A DNA stretch of 44,730 nucleotides, from contig NZ_MLQQ01000055.1 in the NCBI RefSeq assembly GCF_001865995.1, positions 1-44,730 of the forward strand. Reading direction: 5' to 3'. The notes beneath the pieces are model-generated. The model was not told where the DNA came from. It ran no database searches and saw only the letters and a program-made list of their open reading frames with translations. This DNA comes from Anaerobacillus arseniciselenatis (GTDB lineage Bacteria; Bacillota; Bacilli; Bacillales; Anaerobacillaceae). Shown here in pieces: positions 42,179-44,730 of the stretch. The position numbers and the translations under genes were made by a program. Every line of letters starts with the position of its first letter. The stretch's first letter is position 1.

Positions 42179-43060
42179 AATGAATTGCTTTGCTAAAATT
42201 TCGCGATTTTGGATGACTAATACTCTCGATCCTTCCAACTCCTCTAACCAATGAAGTGTTTTTTCAACAAGTTTAATCGCTAACACACGATCAGCCGCCG
42301 TGGGGTACGGACCGACACATTGCGCCTCATCAATTTCGATAATCTTAAAATCTATTTCATCTGAAAAAGCGAGTTTTCTTTTTAATAAACTACCGTCGAT
42401 TTGCTTGTTCATAAATAAGAAAACATAAGTTTCGCCATTCGCTGCTCTCTCTTCAATTTCTAATTTCACTTTATCGACTTCTTCTTGTGACTCATTATTT
42501 AAAACGACAATTCCGTTTACAGCAACGGCTGAATCTAATAATAATGAGTTTGTCGTATTACCAGGAATTTGAATTCCAAAAACACGAATGTGATCTAAAA
42601 CTAATGAACTCGCCGTATCTTTTATTTGTAAAACACCGTTTATCACTGAGTTTAAAGCAGTATCATATCCTAATGTACTATCTGAATCGAGCGCATCGTT
42701 GTATATGGAAGATGGAATACATAAAACATTCGTTTTATCTTTCAATAATTCATAGATGAGTAACGTTTCTTTAATTGGGCCAATGACAAGTAAAGCTTCA
42801 AGCTTTTCACTAGTAACACCATTTTGAAGAAGTTGTGCTGTTTCTTTCATAAATGAAGTACATTTTAATTCGTGTTGAGATACTTTATTTTTAATAACCG
42901 TCTGTACTAAATTCAATGACTTAAACGTGTAGTTCCAAGCAGTAGAATCATATTCAACACCAACAAGGTTTGCATTCTCTCCAACTTTTTCCCCAAGGTA
43001 AAAAAGAAAATCTTTTACGCCCCCTGTATTCATTCCTACATTCATTACACCAATTTTCAT
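42173..43060 (-). CDS. Phosphofructokinase-like protein lacking catalytic residues
   Basis: 295 residues following the PfkA fold from end to end but without its active site. IGVMNVGMNTGGVK replaces IGVLTSGGDAPGMN (ATP loop). ALLVIGPIKET replaces VVIGGDGS (Mg site). SSIYND replaces the catalytic TIDND, with Tyr in place of the base Asp127. The MGR substrate-binding motif is gone, and QCVGPYPTAADR replaces IQRGGSPVPYDR. Conserved parts include STLGYDTALNSV and DTASS. It is therefore probably not a kinase; a ligand-binding or regulatory role is possible. It is encoded 20 bases after xylB, in the same operon. The last codons abut a MITE. Confidence 0.75.
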   Translation of the reverse strand: MKIGVMNVGMNTGGVKDFLFYLGEKVGENANLVGVEYDSTAWNYTFKSLNLVQTVIKNKVSQHELKCTSFMKETAQLLQNGVTSEKLEALLVIGPIKETLLIYELLKDKTNVLCIPSSIYNDALDSDSTLGYDTALNSVINGVLQIKDTASSLVLDHIRVFGIQIPGNTTNSLLLDSAVAVNGIVVLNNESQEEVDKVKLEIEERAANGETYVFLFMNKQIDGSLLKRKLAFSDEIDFKIIEIDEAQCVGPYPTAADRVLAIKLVEKTLHWLEELEGSRVLVIQNREILAKQFIL

Positions 43061-43080
43061 GATCGATCCACCTATTGATT

Positions 43081-44583
43081 TTAATTTTTACGGAATTTCT
43101 TTAAACCTTCATTTAACCCTTTTGTTTGTACGTAAACATCTTTATAAATACGGAAAAGCTCTTGATATTTCTCTACGTTTTCAGGAATTGGTTGATATGC
43201 TTTAGCTTCGGAAGTGAAGACATCAGCACATTGTTGCAAGCTCTCAAACCACTCACTACCATATGCCGCTAACATTGCCGCGCCAACAGCTGGTCCTTGT
43301 TCGCTAGACAGCTTTACAATGGTTGCATTAAACACATCCGCTTGAATTTGGAGCCATGTATCATTTTTCGCACCACCCCCGATTGAAATAATCGTATCAA
43401 TCTTTTTCCCACTTTCACGGAAAATTTCGATTGATTCGTTTAATGAGAAGGTAATACCTTCAATAACAGCACGAGCAAAATCGATGCGCTCATGAGAGGC
43501 TTCCATGCCAATAAAACTTGCGCGAATATTTGCATCGGCATGTGGTGTTCTTTCACCGACAACATACGGAGTGAAAAGTAAGCCGTTTGCTCCAACTGGT
43601 ACATTTTCTAAACCTTCAAGAAAAGTTTCAAAGTCTTCATTTTTGGCAAAGGTATCTTTAAACCAGCTTAAGCTATAACCTGCCGCAAGAGTTACTCCCA
43701 TTGTGTAATAAGCTTTTTCTTCACCGTGGTTAAAGTAATGGACTTTCCCTTCAAAATCACGATCATTTCTTTCCTCATAAGAAAGGACAACACCGGATGT
43801 TCCGATACTACAAAGTGTTTTACCTTCTGATAAAATTCCCGAACCTATCGCCCCACAAGCGTTATCTGCCCCACCTGCAAACACTTTTGTTGTTGCAGCT
43901 AGCCCAGTTTCAGTAGCGAATTGTTCTGTGAGTGTTCCAACAAACTGATGTGAAGCTACTAACGGGGGACAAAGTTGAGGATCTACACCAACAAGTTCAC
44001 AAACCTCTTCGCTCCAACTTTTTTCGGCAACATTTAATAGTAGCGTTCCAGCTGCGTCAGAGTATTCACTATGGATTTGTCCTGTCATATGATAACGCAA
44101 ATAATCTTTCGGCAACATAAACACAGCTGATTTTTCAAACGTTTCTGGCTCATATTGTTTTACCCATAACAGCTTCGGTAATGTAAACCCTTCTAATGCA
44201 GGATTTTTTGTAATTTGTAACAGGCGCTCTTCACCTAAAATATCGTAAATTTGTCCGCACTGCTCCGTCGTTCTCGTATCATTCCATAAAATTGCATTTC
44301 TAAGCACTTCATTATTTTTATCTAATAAAACGAGGCCGTGCATTTGTCCAGAAAAACTAATTCCTTCAATGTTAGACACACTACCTTCAAAACGAGCGAC
44401 TAATTCTTTTAAAGCCGCGGTTGTTTTTTCAACCCATTCTGTCGGATTTTGTTCGCTATACCCTGATTTTTCTTGAATTAGAGGATAAGCTTTCGATGCT
44501 TCATCACACACTTTTCCTTCTTCGTTCATTAAGATAACTTTTACTGCACTTGTTCCGAGATCTACTCCAATAACATATTTCAT
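43081..44583 (-). CDS. xylB: Xylulokinase
   Basis: A 500-residue FGGY-family kinase converting D-xylulose to xylulose 5-phosphate. I start at the ATG at 44583, 9 bases after AAGGAGG, giving MKYVIGVDLGTSAVKVILMN; upstream starts lie at or before this site. FSGQMHGLVLLD, WNDTRT, the AGGADNACGAIGSGI segment, TPYVVGERTPHAD and the ATP-binding SIGGGAKNDTWLQI are the family marks. The gene leads the operon xylB - PFK-like - (MITE) - tkt - GH43. Nothing like xylose isomerase is in view; it may lie off the right edge. Confidence 0.92.
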   Translation of the reverse strand: MKYVIGVDLGTSAVKVILMNEEGKVCDEASKAYPLIQEKSGYSEQNPTEWVEKTTAALKELVARFEGSVSNIEGISFSGQMHGLVLLDKNNEVLRNAILWNDTRTTEQCGQIYDILGEERLLQITKNPALEGFTLPKLLWVKQYEPETFEKSAVFMLPKDYLRYHMTGQIHSEYSDAAGTLLLNVAEKSWSEEVCELVGVDPQLCPPLVASHQFVGTLTEQFATETGLAATTKVFAGGADNACGAIGSGILSEGKTLCSIGTSGVVLSYEERNDRDFEGKVHYFNHGEEKAYYTMGVTLAAGYSLSWFKDTFAKNEDFETFLEGLENVPVGANGLLFTPYVVGERTPHADANIRASFIGMEASHERIDFARAVIEGITFSLNESIEIFRESGKKIDTIISIGGGAKNDTWLQIQADVFNATIVKLSSEQGPAVGAAMLAAYGSEWFESLQQCADVFTSEAKAYQPIPENVEKYQELFRIYKDVYVQTKGLNEGLKKFRKN

Positions 44584-44618
44584 GATCATCATCCTCCTTT
44601 TTACATACAAAACCCGCA

Positions 44619-44727
44619 TGACGGATACCCATCACCATCTAAAATGTAAAAGGCGGGTGCTTTCCCTCACTTCACCTTGACCTTCTTACGAATCTCAGAC
44701 GTTCGTTCGTAAAAGCACCCGCCTTTT
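44619..44727 (-). repeat. Two-hairpin repeated element, copy 2 (also a likely terminator)
   Basis: A perfect 16-bp stem AAAAGGCGGGTGCTTT (44648-44663) / AAAGCACCCGCCTTTT (44712-44727) encloses a loop with CCTTCTTACGAATCTCAGA, as in copy 1 at 28 kb. On the minus strand it is followed by TTTTACATTTTAGATGG and a hairpin TGATGG-GTAT-CCGTCA. T runs on both sides would let it terminate transcription entering from the upstream gene off the right edge. Confidence 0.7.
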
Positions 44728-44730
44728 TTC

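Overview
The window looks like chromosomal DNA from a low-GC, Gram-positive, spore-forming Bacillaceae bacterium. The signs are AT-rich DNA, strong Shine-Dalgarno sites, lipoprotein signals, CcpA-type cre sites, an Fnr-type box and three tiny YjcZ-family genes. The six-haem cytochrome, the flavinylated lipoprotein and the Fnr box suggest a facultative or anaerobic, possibly alkaliphilic lineage (an Anaerobacillus-like genus is a guess). Almost all genes lie on the minus strand. No rRNA, tRNA or CRISPR array was seen.

Region 1 (1-24 kb) is a sugar-acid island. It opens with the 3' end of a group II intron that interrupts a TRAP solute-binding gene (dctP). An operon follows for galactonate-type dehydratase (dgoD), KDG kinase, KDPG aldolase and a 2-hydroxyacid dehydrogenase. 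Then come an FAH-family hydrolase, an IclR regulator, a second TRAP system (dctQ-dctM, a DapA-like keto-acid aldolase, dctP) and a BenE-like permease. Next is the nickel-pincer cofactor pathway: larE-larB-larC1 in one operon, with the C-terminal half of LarC (larC2) about 8 kb away on the other strand. A divergent five-gene nickel/peptide-type ABC importer is next to larE. An atypical SDR and a frameshifted 2-hydroxyacid dehydrogenase close the island. A shared palindrome, AGTTTTATA-N-TATAAAACT, recurs upstream of both dctP genes, dgoD/larC2, the hydrolase gene, dctQ, the BenE gene and larE/nik. This suggests one regulon joining sugar-acid catabolism to nickel cofactor supply. The LarA-type racemase or epimerase that would use the cofactor is not in view.

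Region 2 (24-38.8 kb) is sensing and respiration: a NIT-domain chemoreceptor, a small secreted protein, three yjcZ genes, a lipoprotein with three FMN-binding repeats, an ApbE flavin transferase, a NusG-II-like membrane protein, a hexahaem cytochrome c and two NarL-type two-component systems. One of these is encoded with a PhnD-like binding lipoprotein, and its kinase carries a cysteine cluster. Together this looks like an extracytosolic electron-transfer module, with an Fnr box in front of the cytochrome gene.

Region 3 (38.9-44.7 kb) is pentose use: xylulokinase, a phosphofructokinase-like protein that has lost its catalytic residues, transketolase and a GH43 glycosidase. A MITE-like element sits between the PFK-like gene and tkt. 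Dispersed hairpin repeats and terminators occur throughout.
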